The position numbers and the translations under genes are program-made. A stretch of 64,000 bases of DNA from Epinephelus fuscoguttatus (Eukaryota > Chordata > Actinopteri > Perciformes > Serranidae), in assembly GCF_011397635.1 (NCBI RefSeq), contig NC_064754.1, forward strand, positions 30,298,543 to 30,362,542. The letters run 5' to 3'. The notes below the pieces were generated by a model that had not been told where the DNA came from, searched no databases, and saw only the letters and a program-made list of their open reading frames with translations. Positions 44,795 through 57,400 of this stretch are shown here, one piece after another. Each line of letters starts with the position of its first letter. Within the stretch, counting starts at the first letter, position 1.

Positions 44795-47594
44795 TCAGAA
44801 GTTGCTGAAGATCTCTTGTTTCTTATTCCAGTCCATAGCAGGTGCTCTTTTCCTGTTGCGGCTGGCGAGGGCCTTTTGTCTAGCCTCAGCAGCTGTGGGG
44901 CTTAAACGCAGGCCACTTTCCACAAAAGGGTCCGAAACACGCCTGTCGTCCTCATCAGGAACCTGCAATGCCCACAGATGTACATGTGTTACGCACACAC
45001 TCACTGAGGTCTTACTTTTTTTGACTGCTTTGTTTCTCCTACGCCTCTTCTCTCACCTGAATGCTCATGTCCGAGCTGCTGATCTCTGATTGGGTGGTGG
45101 AACTTCTTGAGGACTGAGATGCTGAGCTCCCATTGGTGCGGGACTTTGGGGACGAATTTGTGATCGGGGAGTCTGTCAGTGTGACATTTATGACTGGTGG
45201 ATCTGTAGGGGGGAGTTCAGTGGTTGGAGAGGGGGTGGGTGGGATGCTATCTGGGGGTGATTCATCCAGGTAGACCTCTGTGGAAGAGTAAAGAGAAACA
45301 TGTGAGATGTTCTGTCTGAAAAGAGAGAGCTGTGTAAGTGTATGTGTATGTGTGCGAGTGTTTGTCTGTGTACAATTTGACCTTTGATATGGCTGGAGGA
45401 AGGTGTGACCCCAAGTCTGTGGAAGAGCTCGTCCGTCTCCTGGTCAACCACTAGAAGGCGCACCTCCTCCCCTTCAGCCCTGATGAGCGCCACCACCTCT
45501 GAGTGCCTCAGGCCCTCTATGTTTACTCCGTTCACCTGAGCCAGAGAAAAAGGAGATGTCAGAAGAAACAGACACAGTGGAGGGAAGTGAAAATGTAGAA
45601 GCGATGCAGAAACAATAACTGAGAGCCCTAATACAACCGACAGGAGACAGGGCAGAGATTAAGAAGTAGCCATAACACAAGCAGAAGGTACAGTATGTCT
45701 TGCCTCACGGACCATCAACAGATAGAATCTGTGATTTGAGTAGAAGCCAGTTTATTTGCATGAGTTCCCTTCCTGCTGCCACTCTTCCTCTACATAACAT
45801 TAACTGTACCTCATTCAGATGGAAAAGGAAAAAAAAGTCTGAACCATGCAAGCACACATTTCTGACAGCATGTGATGCACAGGAGCGTAAATGTAAACAG
45901 TGCTGGCATATTGGTTGCACTGGGGCCTGCAGGGTTTGTGAGGGGCCCTCTAACAGTAGCTCCTTTTACACTGCATGTTTGAGGCAGGAATATTGCAGCG
46001 TTAAACCGCCTCGCCATTCTGTATATAGGGTACGATGGTGGACCAGAATTGTCTCACCTTTCAGCCTGCAGTGGACGTAGTTACATCACCAAATCTATGT
46101 CTGTGTAAAAGAGACAGCTGACAGGACATGACTGTGCATGGGACAGGTGTGACTTTTTTTGCTGTGTTGTGTGTAGAATTAAAAAGCAGCTAGCAGCAGT
46201 TAACAACTGACAGTGACTGAAAATGTCCGCAAATTGGGAAGACAATGAGATCATCTGAGCAGAGGACGAGATCAGTCGGCATATAACAGAGACAGTAAAT
46301 GATTGATACTGCCTTGTTATGCCATTGGTATTGTTTAGAAAGTACTGCCAGTGTGTATATGTGCACTACTTATGCATCACACGAGATGCTGATGCTGTTG
46401 CGTTAAATGTTATGCCTGTTACATCTCTTTTATTTCTATGTTACTGTATAAAATCACACACTGGAGCGGCATGATGCTGCTGTTGTTTGGTTCTGTGTAA
46501 AAATGCACAGGTGGCATGAGGAGGTACTTCAGCAGCCCTGTAGCACAATCTCTGTGTAAAAAGGGCAAATGTGTCGGGTAAAGAACAGCCCCTTGCAAGT
46601 GATACAGAATGCTACCTTGTAAATACACCTGTGTTTTAAGAAGAGCTTTTGCTGCTGTTGTCCAATGTTCAGTTTCTATTTCATCATGCGATGAGACAAG
46701 ACGATACAAAGTGCTGCAGAGATGATGTATTTCTGTAGGCTGATGTGAAAGTCAGCACCGCCCTGGTTCCCTCATCATGGGCATGGTAGTGGGGGGAAAA
46801 GTGGACCTGACTACCCAGGGCCCGAGTAGGGAGAGGGGCCCATGAAAATCCTAATTTTTTTTTTTTTTTTTTTTGTGATGTTTTTATTTCAAATGAATTG
46901 GGCCCTCCAATTAACTGGTGTCATAATTTATTTCAAATATATTGATAACATCAACTGAGAGAATGAACTTTATGTCACAGTCCTCCCACATATTGGACAT
47001 TCTGGGGGCCCCCTCTTGGAGGCGCAAAATGGTTTAGTCCCCGACAGTGACCGGCGACAAGTGTAACGTCAGTGAGCCCAGATTGAATGACCTGGGGGCT
47101 AGACATCATGCTGCCCAAAAAGCATAAATCGGGGTATCAAAAGAAGAAAGAGAGGAAAGAAAAAGAAAGAAGGCAGAATGAGGGGAGGCAGCTGTTGACT
47201 GCTTTCTTTCCCAAAGGTGAACTGAGTTTGCTTGTTATGCAAAGTCCAATTAAAGTTAAGGTAGTCCACTCCAGACAGCTGCTGATGTTTGTATGCTCAC
47301 GTGAAGTATTTAGCTTAGCTAGGTGCCAACCAGGCTGCTTGCTGCTGTAAGTATAAAGACAATTATGGGCCAGCTAACGTTAGTTGTCAACATTAACCAG
47401 TCTCAGAAACAAACAGTGGCGCTGGCGCAGCCGCTGCAGCTGGAGCAGCAGGAGCAGCAGTGGCCAGTCCTGGCGGCTCTTCTGAAGATGAGGCTGAGAT
47501 TAGAGATGAGCAAAGACAAGGTGAGATCGTTGTTCAAGTATTCAAGGGCGAGCTCCCCCCTCCGACCCCCCCTTACGTTGGTATGTTGGTTCGC

Positions 47595-47674
<80 letters not shown>

Positions 47675-48178
47675 ACGCTTCCCGACATGAGTGTTGGTTC
47701 ACACACGGAGAGAGAAAGAAAGACAGAGACAGAGACAGAGAGAGCGAGCTGCTGACTGGTAGAATTGCTGCCTAAATGCAAGTTGTTTACCTTAAGTTTA
47801 AAGTAAGTTAGCCTTTTGGTTCAGTGCGTGTGCTATAGCCTATTGGCTTCTAACACAGCAGAGCTGAAAGTGAAACTCCGTGCTGAGACTTAATAAATGA
47901 TCCACCTAGCAATATTTCTGCTGCATATATCAACATGTAAATAGCCTACCAATATCACTGTAGGCTCAAGTGCACACTAGTAATATATTAATTGAGCAAT
48001 AAAGCAATTTATTATTTTGTCTGGTAAAAAGCCTTAGCATTGCAGTGCAGTGCTGTGTTGTCAATGCTCAATAAATTCACGATGTTACCAAAGCCAATGA
48101 ATAATCATGTTAAATAACTGTGACCTCAATATCAATCAAAAATAATTGTGATTATGATTTTTGCCATACATTTTTGCC

Positions 48179-48277
<99 letters not shown>

Positions 48278-49272
48278 GGTGTAGGTGGTGAGAAGAACAT
48301 AGAAAAACAATAGGCTATTCCTCTCAATCCGGCTGAAAAATGGCTTAAAACATTTTTGCCTCTGCAACTTGCTGACCATGATGAATAATGTGTGTTATAG
48401 CAAATAATTAGCATATCTGATGTTTACTTCACGTTTGACTTTTAATGAACATATTTGCAACCTTTCACATTATCTTTGTACTTGTTCTAAATGGTAGATA
48501 TCAAGCGCTGTGAAGCGCCCTCTTGTGGAAAGTTACCAGTCATGACTGTTTGGTTGACAGCCTTAGAGCTCAGCCCATAGCAACACAAAAATGAGCCCCA
48601 TTTAAAAGACAATCTATCAACATAATAAGCAATGCTTGGCCATATGTTTCATTATTTTTAGCAGTTTATCTTGCACTGAAATGGCTCTAGAAATACAAAG
48701 TGAGCTTGCTTTAAAAAGTAGGTTGGGTTATTTGTATGTTAAGAGGCTAATACCAATTCTTTATTCTTGTAGATGTAGAGAGTTCTGCATCAGATGCTGA
48801 GGGCAAGGAAGGATGTAGCTTAAAACCCTATTTATGCTTTTTTATTTTAAATAAATACCCCTTTTTTTCCCTTTTTTTTTGCTCACACGCCTCGTGCGCT
48901 GGCATGGATAGGGGCCCACTGACATTGAGAGTGTACAGGGCCCAGAATTTGGTGCTGCGCCCCTGTCCCTCATCAAATAGCCAGTGGGATTTTTCCAAGT
49001 TTTGTTCAGCAAGATAATCTTCATAAATGAACACAACTTTTATGATGTACAGTAAAAACCTAAATTTAGGCTATAAACAAAGTACACCACAGTCGCATGA
49101 CATCAACATCGCCACCCCAACAAGGCCATGGAGCTGTGTTTGGCATGATGGCGTTTTTTAGTCTAATTTAGCCAGTTGTTAGCAATGGCCTTTTTTAAGA
49201 CACGTTAAAGCTTTAAAATTTAAGTGTGGGGTGTTTACTGATGTGTTTTATTTTATGAGCGAGCAGTCATGT

Positions 49273-49320
<48 letters not shown>

Positions 49321-51370
49321 TTAAGATTGGTAACTTAAGTGCACTGGTTCCCTTAATAAGTGCACTGGGGCTCTTTATAACTGTCTTAAACCACTGGTGA
49401 CGCACATGCAGTCATGCAGTCATGCAGCCATGCAGTCATGTGTACATGTCCACATGAAAGGACACAAACACACCTCTTCGACACCCCCATTCAAGATTAT
49501 CCCTGGTCTTCTTTTCTTCTTTTCCCCCTTTAAACATCACCCCTCTCTCCCTCCCACTCTAAACCTGAGTCCAGCTAATCTGCTCTAATCCAATCAGTGC
49601 ACAGACCTGATTAATGTGGGGAGTGTTGACATTGTTTTTTCCATCAGTTGCCTAAAATTTACCTCTGACAAGTGCACTGCATCAAGTCTGCATATGTACT
49701 CTGAAAAAGAGGACTGGGGGGTGTCATCCTTTCTGCCTCATTTATTTCAGAGTGTGTGTGTGTGCTCAGGTTGTACCTCCACTAGTCTGTCTCCAGGCTG
49801 GATGCCTGCACTCTCAGCAGCTGAGCCGGGGTCCACTGATCGCACAAACTGTCCGCGCCTTGTCTTATTGCTGTGCAAGTTGAAGCCATAGCCGTGTTCC
49901 CCCTTCACCAGGTGACACAGGCGGGGGATGAGCTCAGCTGTCGGCTCTGGTGAGGGCTGTGCTTGCAGCTGTGATGGGACATAAATGAGAACTTTAAAAA
50001 TCAGGATATTAGAGAAGAGGGCATTCAAATGTTCTCTGTAATTTAGAGTCAAATATGTTACCAACTTATTAGGTACACCTGTTCAATCGGTAGCAGCAAC
50101 AGATTTCAATTTATATCATGATATAAAACTAACAAACTTGATGTTTTTTTGAATTGATGTATTCATTACAGTATCTAACAAATCTGCATTTATGTTTTTT
50201 TATTAAAAGTTACATTACCAGTGGGTGGTGATGCATTTTAAGTGTAGATTGAGCTGAATTGTATGCACTGCTTTATCCTGCAAAAATAATGTAAACTTGA
50301 TTTTTTTTTTTTTTAAATGAATGCAAACTTGATGTTCATTTTGTGGATTACACAACTCAAGCAAGTTTCAAAATCCTCAGATTGTCATATCAGACAGAAA
50401 TTAATTGCTGCTTGTAACAGAATTAAAAATACATCCAGAAATATAAAGTATTAAGTATGCTGTGTCAACTTGCAAAAATGCCGCTCTGGTCATTTAAATA
50501 TATGATCATATTTGAGTCTGTAGATTGTGATGATGAGGATGTTGAATGTTATTTCCTCTCACAATAAAAAAATGCATTCTCCTAAAACACCACTGCGAAT
50601 TATGGCCAAAAATGACCATCAATCAGTGAGATTAATCAACATCTTTCTGACGAAGTGTCAACGAACATGAAAATCCTTTGTAACAGTAGGAGATACTGCA
50701 GCATTTCACTAGGCTGTGCAGATTATGCAGGTCAACTTTCAGTGCAGTTAAAAATTCTGTCCAGAATAATGATTCCAAGAATACTGTAATCTAACATAAA
50801 CAAAGCCCAACCACAGGTGTAACTATGAAATTGAGACATGTGTGACTGTGCGATGAAGGAGAAAGTGGCTGCCAGGATGAGCCGGTGGCCTTGGTGCTTA
50901 GCAGAGTGGGCTAAGTGGATCTGGTTGAGAGACATTAAGACTGATCCTGAGCATAATGACCGACGACAAGAGTTGACACACTGCATGACTCACTCGCCGA
51001 CCGGGCCTACACCTCCACTACTAGGAACATGCTGGCTGTGTGTGCGTGCTCTGTGCCAGGACCGTATTTCAGTCCCCATCCTGAGGGTAGCCTAGGATAG
51101 AGACTGTCTAGTGACATTGCTGTGACTGCGCCTTCACGGGTAAACTGACCTGACAGATCTCTGTGTCCTTTCTGCTCCATCAACAACAGACTCATCAAAC
51201 TCACACGAGCCATAGTGATGAAGCAGAACACCTTGGTCACAAATCACCATGGTGACAGGTCAGGTCACTGTGGTGACAGGTCACCATGTCTTCTACTGGT
51301 TTTAAAGATCTAAGATTTAATTTGCTGGCCTGTTTACTATATTTGTCACATCAGCCCAAATCAATTAACT

Positions 51371-51430
<60 letters not shown>

Positions 51431-54400
51431 ATGCTTTCCCTTGCTCTTTACCATCACTGTAAAGGTGCATTATTATTATGACAAAAACCCAAGTACTAAT
51501 TAACAGCAATACAAGAATATATAAAATTCTGCTGAAACTGAGACAGCCAGTTAGAGTAACACTGCTGTCTTATCTTCACACATGGCATCTACCTATAGTT
51601 TATATTACAACTTGCTTTACTCAGTTTTAATAAGACCATAGTAGCAAAAAAAAAAATAAAAAATCAGCAAACATCATATATCAACTCCATTTTGAATACT
51701 GTTTGGTAGGGGAGACCAGAGTTGGTTGGCTTCAAGGGCTGATGGGCACACAGCTATTTTCTGGTCACAGAAATGTGAATGTAACATCAGAATGTTTGGT
51801 TTTTGACGTGTATTCATGTAATATGTCAAAACATGTGAAAGTCACTAAACTTTTTTGGTGAGGCTAACATGGGTTTTATTGTATCAAAAGTGAAAAAAGT
51901 GGTCTGTGTCTAAATTAATTACAAGGGGAGAGTGATGAGTGATGGTGACTGATGAAATTCATTGAAAGGTTGGGTCAAATGTGAGTGGGGTTGGTTGGCA
52001 CACTGACTTTAGGGTTGTTTTTGGTTGGGACATGTGCCAACCATTGTAAAATTAAGAGCTGTAACTTAAACTGTATTTTGAGAATTTAAACTATCTTTAA
52101 GATTAAAAACCATTTTTATATTGTTTGTTTATTATTTTGAATGGTCAGTGACAAACATAATTAGACATTCCTACTGATAAATTGCTTAAAATGTTTCTGT
52201 TCTATTTAAAGTTCATGTTTTCTGGTTCTAAATTAAATTAAATGTTCAGATTGTTTTTTTGGTTGCTTCAATTTTTTTTTTTTTTGGTAACTATGGTATG
52301 CCAACCAACCCCTGTGATGTTACTGGTTGGCACAAGTGCACAATATGACTTTAATTACAAATCACTCAAGTTTATAAAACATTTGTATACATTAGAATAT
52401 ATTTGTTAACAGTTGAGGCCTTAACCTTTTATTAGTTAGAATATTCTAACATTAATTATGCCAGAGAAAAATGTAAAAAAGGGAAAAGTGTGCCAACCAA
52501 CCTTGGTCTCTCCCACAGTTTGTGTTGTCATTAGCTGCACCAAAGATTCACTTTATGTTGGACTGAGGGCAGACTGGATGCTAGAGTCAGTACATTTACA
52601 TGACATTGGAGGAAATCGATTTATTGTGTTAGTCTGACTAAAACTGGACTTTTAAAATGCATGTAACCATGTTAGTCCGACTAAAATTACACTAAATCAA
52701 ATTTCTCACTATGATAATGGATTTGGAAGTCAAATTACTCCTGCATGTATACCAAACCCAAACTGACCTAGGCACAGAGCTGTAAAATAAAGTTGTCCAT
52801 GATGGTACCAGTTTGCTGCTGACTAACTGTAGCTAACTTGTTTGTTGATTGTCTGGTCTGTGACATAATAGGTCAACTGGAAAAAGGTCCAATACAAACA
52901 AGCTGCAAGGGGGCATATTGCTACCTATTGTAGTGCAGTCAGGTATGCTTTGGTCAGTAAATCCATTCCTGTCCCATGTTTGTATACTGGGACAAGGCCA
53001 GTAGTCCAATTAAATGGCCTAGTTGAGCTATAATGGTAGCTTGACTTAACTGTGCATGTAAACGTACTGAGTGACTTACTATCACCTCTTGAGGTATAAG
53101 TAGTATTATATGTCAGGATGGGCCAGGGCTAGCTGGTAATCATACTCATTTCGGTAGATATCTACGTCGACATCTTTGACAAAACGTCAAAACTATTACT
53201 TCTTCGCATTTCTGTTAAATGCAGAGATTCCTTCTCTTGTCTTGCAGCATTTAACAGATGAGTCAAATACCATGAATTTAACAGGAGATTTAAAAAAAAC
53301 TGTGTTTGTTTTTAACTTTTTGAGAGAGTAAAAGCCATTCAGGAAGGTTAGTGAAAGTGTTGTATTTGTGTGTGTGTGAGTGACAGATCCAGGCTGTTGT
53401 GTGGCCGTGATAGCAGCCAACACCATGGTTATGTAAGACTGCTGTATATGGGTGTCTGCTGCCATAACAACATCATGCCACAATGAAATCGTGTCTGTAT
53501 TTACATGTACAATGTGAATGTCACAAGACAAATGACACTGGAGTGAAGAGATGGGAGAGAGAGATAACATGTGTGTGAGTGTGTGCCTGCTGTGTGTATG
53601 CTGACCGAGCGCGTAAAAGGCTTCAGTGGCGTCAGCCTGGGATTAATACGCCACAGTGGTTTCCTGATCTGAGCTGCTGAATTAGTGGACAAAAATAATC
53701 ACTCACTCATTTACATAACACTCAGTGACAATGTCTCAAAGCTGATTTTGTGTATAATTAATGCATTTTAATAGATGAAAAAAAACCCTCCCAAATTAAT
53801 TTCTGCTGAGCACTTTCACTCGCAGAAAATCAAGGTAAAGTTCAGGTGCTCTTGCAGATTAAAAAGTTTGTCACTAAAAGTCTCATTTTTCAAGCAATCT
53901 TTGGTAAAGCAAGGAGAAAAGTTCTGTATACAACATTCAGAACATTAATATATATAGCAAACAACTATTTGTTACGTAAAGACAGTGGGCTAGTGACGCC
54001 CTGAGCTAAGGCTGAAGGTACCTCTGTGTCTGTTGTAATCTGAACCTCTCTGTTTGTTGTTGTGATAGAGGGTCTGACTGTGCATGTTAGTGCATGTGTG
54101 CCCTTCTGTGTGTATCCCACTAGCTATTAGCTGCCACTCTGCTCCTCGTCATACAGTGGTTACCGCTGATGTTGGGACGGGTCGTTGCAGAAGCATTTAT
54201 AGCACCCAACTTCCAGTACATGGTGGCTGCATGGTTGAGTATGGGCATCAAAACTACTTGGTTAGGTTTAGAAAAATAACTATGTTTGTTGGTGGACATA
54301 AGTATGCAGTAAACTACATAACTACGTTGTGCAATGTGACCTAACTATGTTAAGGACATAAGTAAAGTTAAAAGAAGTTGAAGTTGACTTTTAGCATCAC

Positions 54401-57400
54401 ATGGGACAAAAACATTGTTAATCTGGGTTAAAGTCCTGTTTGTTGACCTATCCACAACTTTAACCTCCTCCTACATGGACTGTCTTGCTCTTTATATTAC
54501 CTATGGGGCCGTAACATTAACCAGTTGATTCATTTGTGTGTCCACACTAAAAAAGATTGTGATTTACTTTCCATTGTCACTGTTTCCATGGTGTCGGCAC
54601 GGATAGCTGTGGCTCAGAAAGTCGAGTGGGTCGTCCATCAACTGGAAGATCGGCGGTTTGAGTGTACATGCCAGAGCATCCTTGAGCAAGATACTGAACC
54701 CCAAATTGCTCCTGATGACTGTTTAATCAGTATGTGAGTGTGTTAAAAACTGAGTAGCAGGTAGCGCCTTGTATGGTTGCCTCAGCCACCAGTGTATGAA
54801 TGGGTGTGTGAATGGGTGAATGTGGCTCTTGCGTAAAAGTGCTATGAGTGGTCAGTCCATTTACCATCCAATTTTAATACCATCACCATGCAATGTGGCG
54901 TTAAGAAGTCACTGTCAGGGGTGTCGGTGGCTTAGTGGTAGAGCAGGCGCCTTATATACAAGGCTGTTGCCGCAGCGGCCCAGGTTCGAGTCCAGTCTGT
55001 GGCCCTTTGCTGCATGTCACTCCCCCTCTCTCTCTCCCCCTTTCACACTTAACTGTCCTATGAATTAAAGGCAAAATGGCCCAAAAAACCAGGTTGTGCT
55101 GTTTGCTCTGTCAGCACTGTTGCTGCTGTTAGCACCATTAGCTGCTAGCCACTGGCTGAGCAACCTCCATGTAGAGAGCCATGTGCAGACAACCTCTGAA
55201 TCATCATACAGAGCTCCTTCAAAAGCCTTTAGTTTGTCAGGTATATTAATGGTTAAAAGCTCAGACAATTTGTGTCCTCAACAGGGCTTCATAACAACGG
55301 AAATTATCTTAAAATGTCTGCCCTTCCTAATGGTGTTTTATAGAGTCAAGTGTTTCTCCATGTAGAGATGGACACGATATCACGGGCACATTATAATGTA
55401 ATTTGTTCATTTATACATTCACAACTGCCCTGTGATAAAAAAATAAAATAAAACATTTCTGACGCGTATTAAGTTTTGGTTAAAGCTTTAGTCGGCTCAT
55501 ATTTCCAGCCTGTGCTGGTTGTGATGTAATGTTGTGCGCACATGTAGCAGCGGGGCTGCTGTTTTTTGCGTATGATGCTGTTTGATCTGAACCTCTAACC
55601 AAAACTGATAAAGAGAGCTGTGATGGCCAGCCAAGGGGCAGCCTGTATTTACCCTGCTTTCAGCTAAACAGATGGCAGCCTGACGTGAGCAGTTGTTCTT
55701 GAAGATCCTGGTCCACTTTGTTTGGAGCCCAAACACTGAGCTCAATCTCCGACAAACAGTTCCCACTTAGTCCTGCAGCCGGGCTGACATTAAGTACATC
55801 ACAGTGATGTCTGCTTGGCACTTGTGGACATACTGTTTTGCTATGTTGCACTTGCTGGCACAGAAATGTAGAAATTTGGCTGGGCGTGTGCTTTAGTAAC
55901 AAAAAAGTTTCATTTTAGAGTATGAGGTTGCGTGCCTCCAGCCCAAATATACTACCTACGCAAAGAGTTTGACTGTGCAACATTGCTATCCTAAAATCTG
56001 ATCCCTCCTGTGTCTGCACGATATGTTCTTTCTTCCCTCGACACTCAAAGCCTGCTTTGTTGAAAACACTCAAATTAAAGCCAAGCAGACTGGATGAGTG
56101 ATAAAATCTGAGCTCGTACTGAACAGTCAAGCACAGTCTATGTCCGTTACAAAGCCCTGAGTGCAACACCTGCACCTGGACTGGTAAAGGAAGAACTCTG
56201 AACAGAAGATGTCTTACATTTTAATTAAACAACTTAACCTTTGTACGTTTTAATTTGACTGTTTAAAGCCCTGTATACAAAACAGGATAACACTGGGGAC
56301 AAGTGTTTCAGGCAAATTCAACTCCACCAAGTTCACATGTAATCACATTTCTTTTCATTCACTTTGACTGAACAATACCTACAGCTCTGTTTGTTTGTTT
56401 CTGCAGGAAATGTGGTCAGATGAGTAGGGTTTTGTCTCTGGTGTCTGCAGTCACGTGGGAAGAATCCTAAAGCCGTAAGCGTGAGGTGTTAACACTCAGT
56501 ATGCAAAACAGACAGCGCTCTTTAAACACAATATGCATCTGAAGTGTTCACACCGCTTACAGACTACAGTGGCTTGTAAAGCAGATGTTTAAGTGACAGG
56601 GAGAGTTAAAAACTGGATAATAAAACCCAGAGGCAGCTTCTCCTATAGGAGACATAGGTGACCACCAATGGCGCCACCCGAGGGTGGGGGTGGGTGAAGG
56701 GGTGGCACCATTAAAACTACAGAGAAGTAGTTTTTTTCCCCCAAAATGTTTCCTTTTATTATTAATTTTGTTTGTTAGCTAAGTTGTTCACTTGTGTTGA
56801 TTTCCAATTTTGCTCTTGTTCATAGTGAATACACTAAATAGAAATGATAACAACATTTATTTATTTATTTTGTGGGGGGTGGGTGTCACCAGGGGAAGCT
56901 TTACTGGGGGGCTGAATGTGTTTGATCCGGCACTGATAAAACCCATTGCTGCACTGTGGCGGAAAGAGGGTGCAAAAATACTTTTAATCCTGCTGCAAAT
57001 TTGTCCGAAAGAAACAGTGTTTTTGGTGCACATGTTGTATAGGTATTATGTCTTTGCAAGACACCTGGCTAAATAAAATAAAACATCCTTTCAAGCCACC
57101 CAACCTTTAACCTGCATAAACACCTCTACTTGGATGTTTTCAGTCCCACCTGCTCAGAGAAGTCTCCAGACTCTCTCTAAAAGAAACTACTTTGGGACTG
57201 AATCCAGCCAGCAGGACACCCAAGTGCTCAAATCCAGATTAGTGCTAGACAGACATCAGGTAAGAGTAAATAAGCTCACGGTCATGCGCAGTCTTAACAC
57301 AGTAACACACTGGCTCTCCGATGCCAGCCGGAGACGCCCATTAACCACTTCAACTCTTTGGTTAAAAACTATGCAGATAATCTGAAAATCTCTCTGAATT

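Larger units (their letters stand above)
46776..48965 (+). mobile_element. hAT transposon copy with perfect 8-bp target duplication
   Basis: The element starts CATGGGCATGG and ends GGTGCTGCGCCCCTG (inverted: CAGGGGCGCAGCACC). The 8 bases TCCCTCAT are present exactly on both sides (46768-46775 and 48966-48973). Subterminal GGGCCC motifs lie at both ends. Inside are a transposase N-terminal relic, GA/GATA microsatellites and a copy of another repeat. At about 2.2 kb it is shorter than a full hAT and cannot be autonomous. It lies in slc9a3r2 intron 3. Confidence 0.8.

Noticed and set aside
45700-46080. A 126-codon plus-strand open frame in slc9a3r2 intron 3
   Set aside because: No splice context, no family resemblance and low codon regularity; the surrounding sequence looks like decayed repeat.
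47323-47775. A 150-codon open frame with Arg-Glu repeats
   Set aside because: Most of it is the translated GA microsatellite inside a dead hAT element.
48180-48272. Regularly spaced repeat that could be mistaken for an array
   Set aside because: It is a GATA/GA microsatellite with 2-4 base units; there are no spacers.
54920-55000. Possible tRNA gene with intact A and B boxes
   Set aside because: The box spacing and the long non-tRNA body with an A-rich tail mark it as a SINE, and no proper anticodon arm or acceptor stem can be folded by eye.
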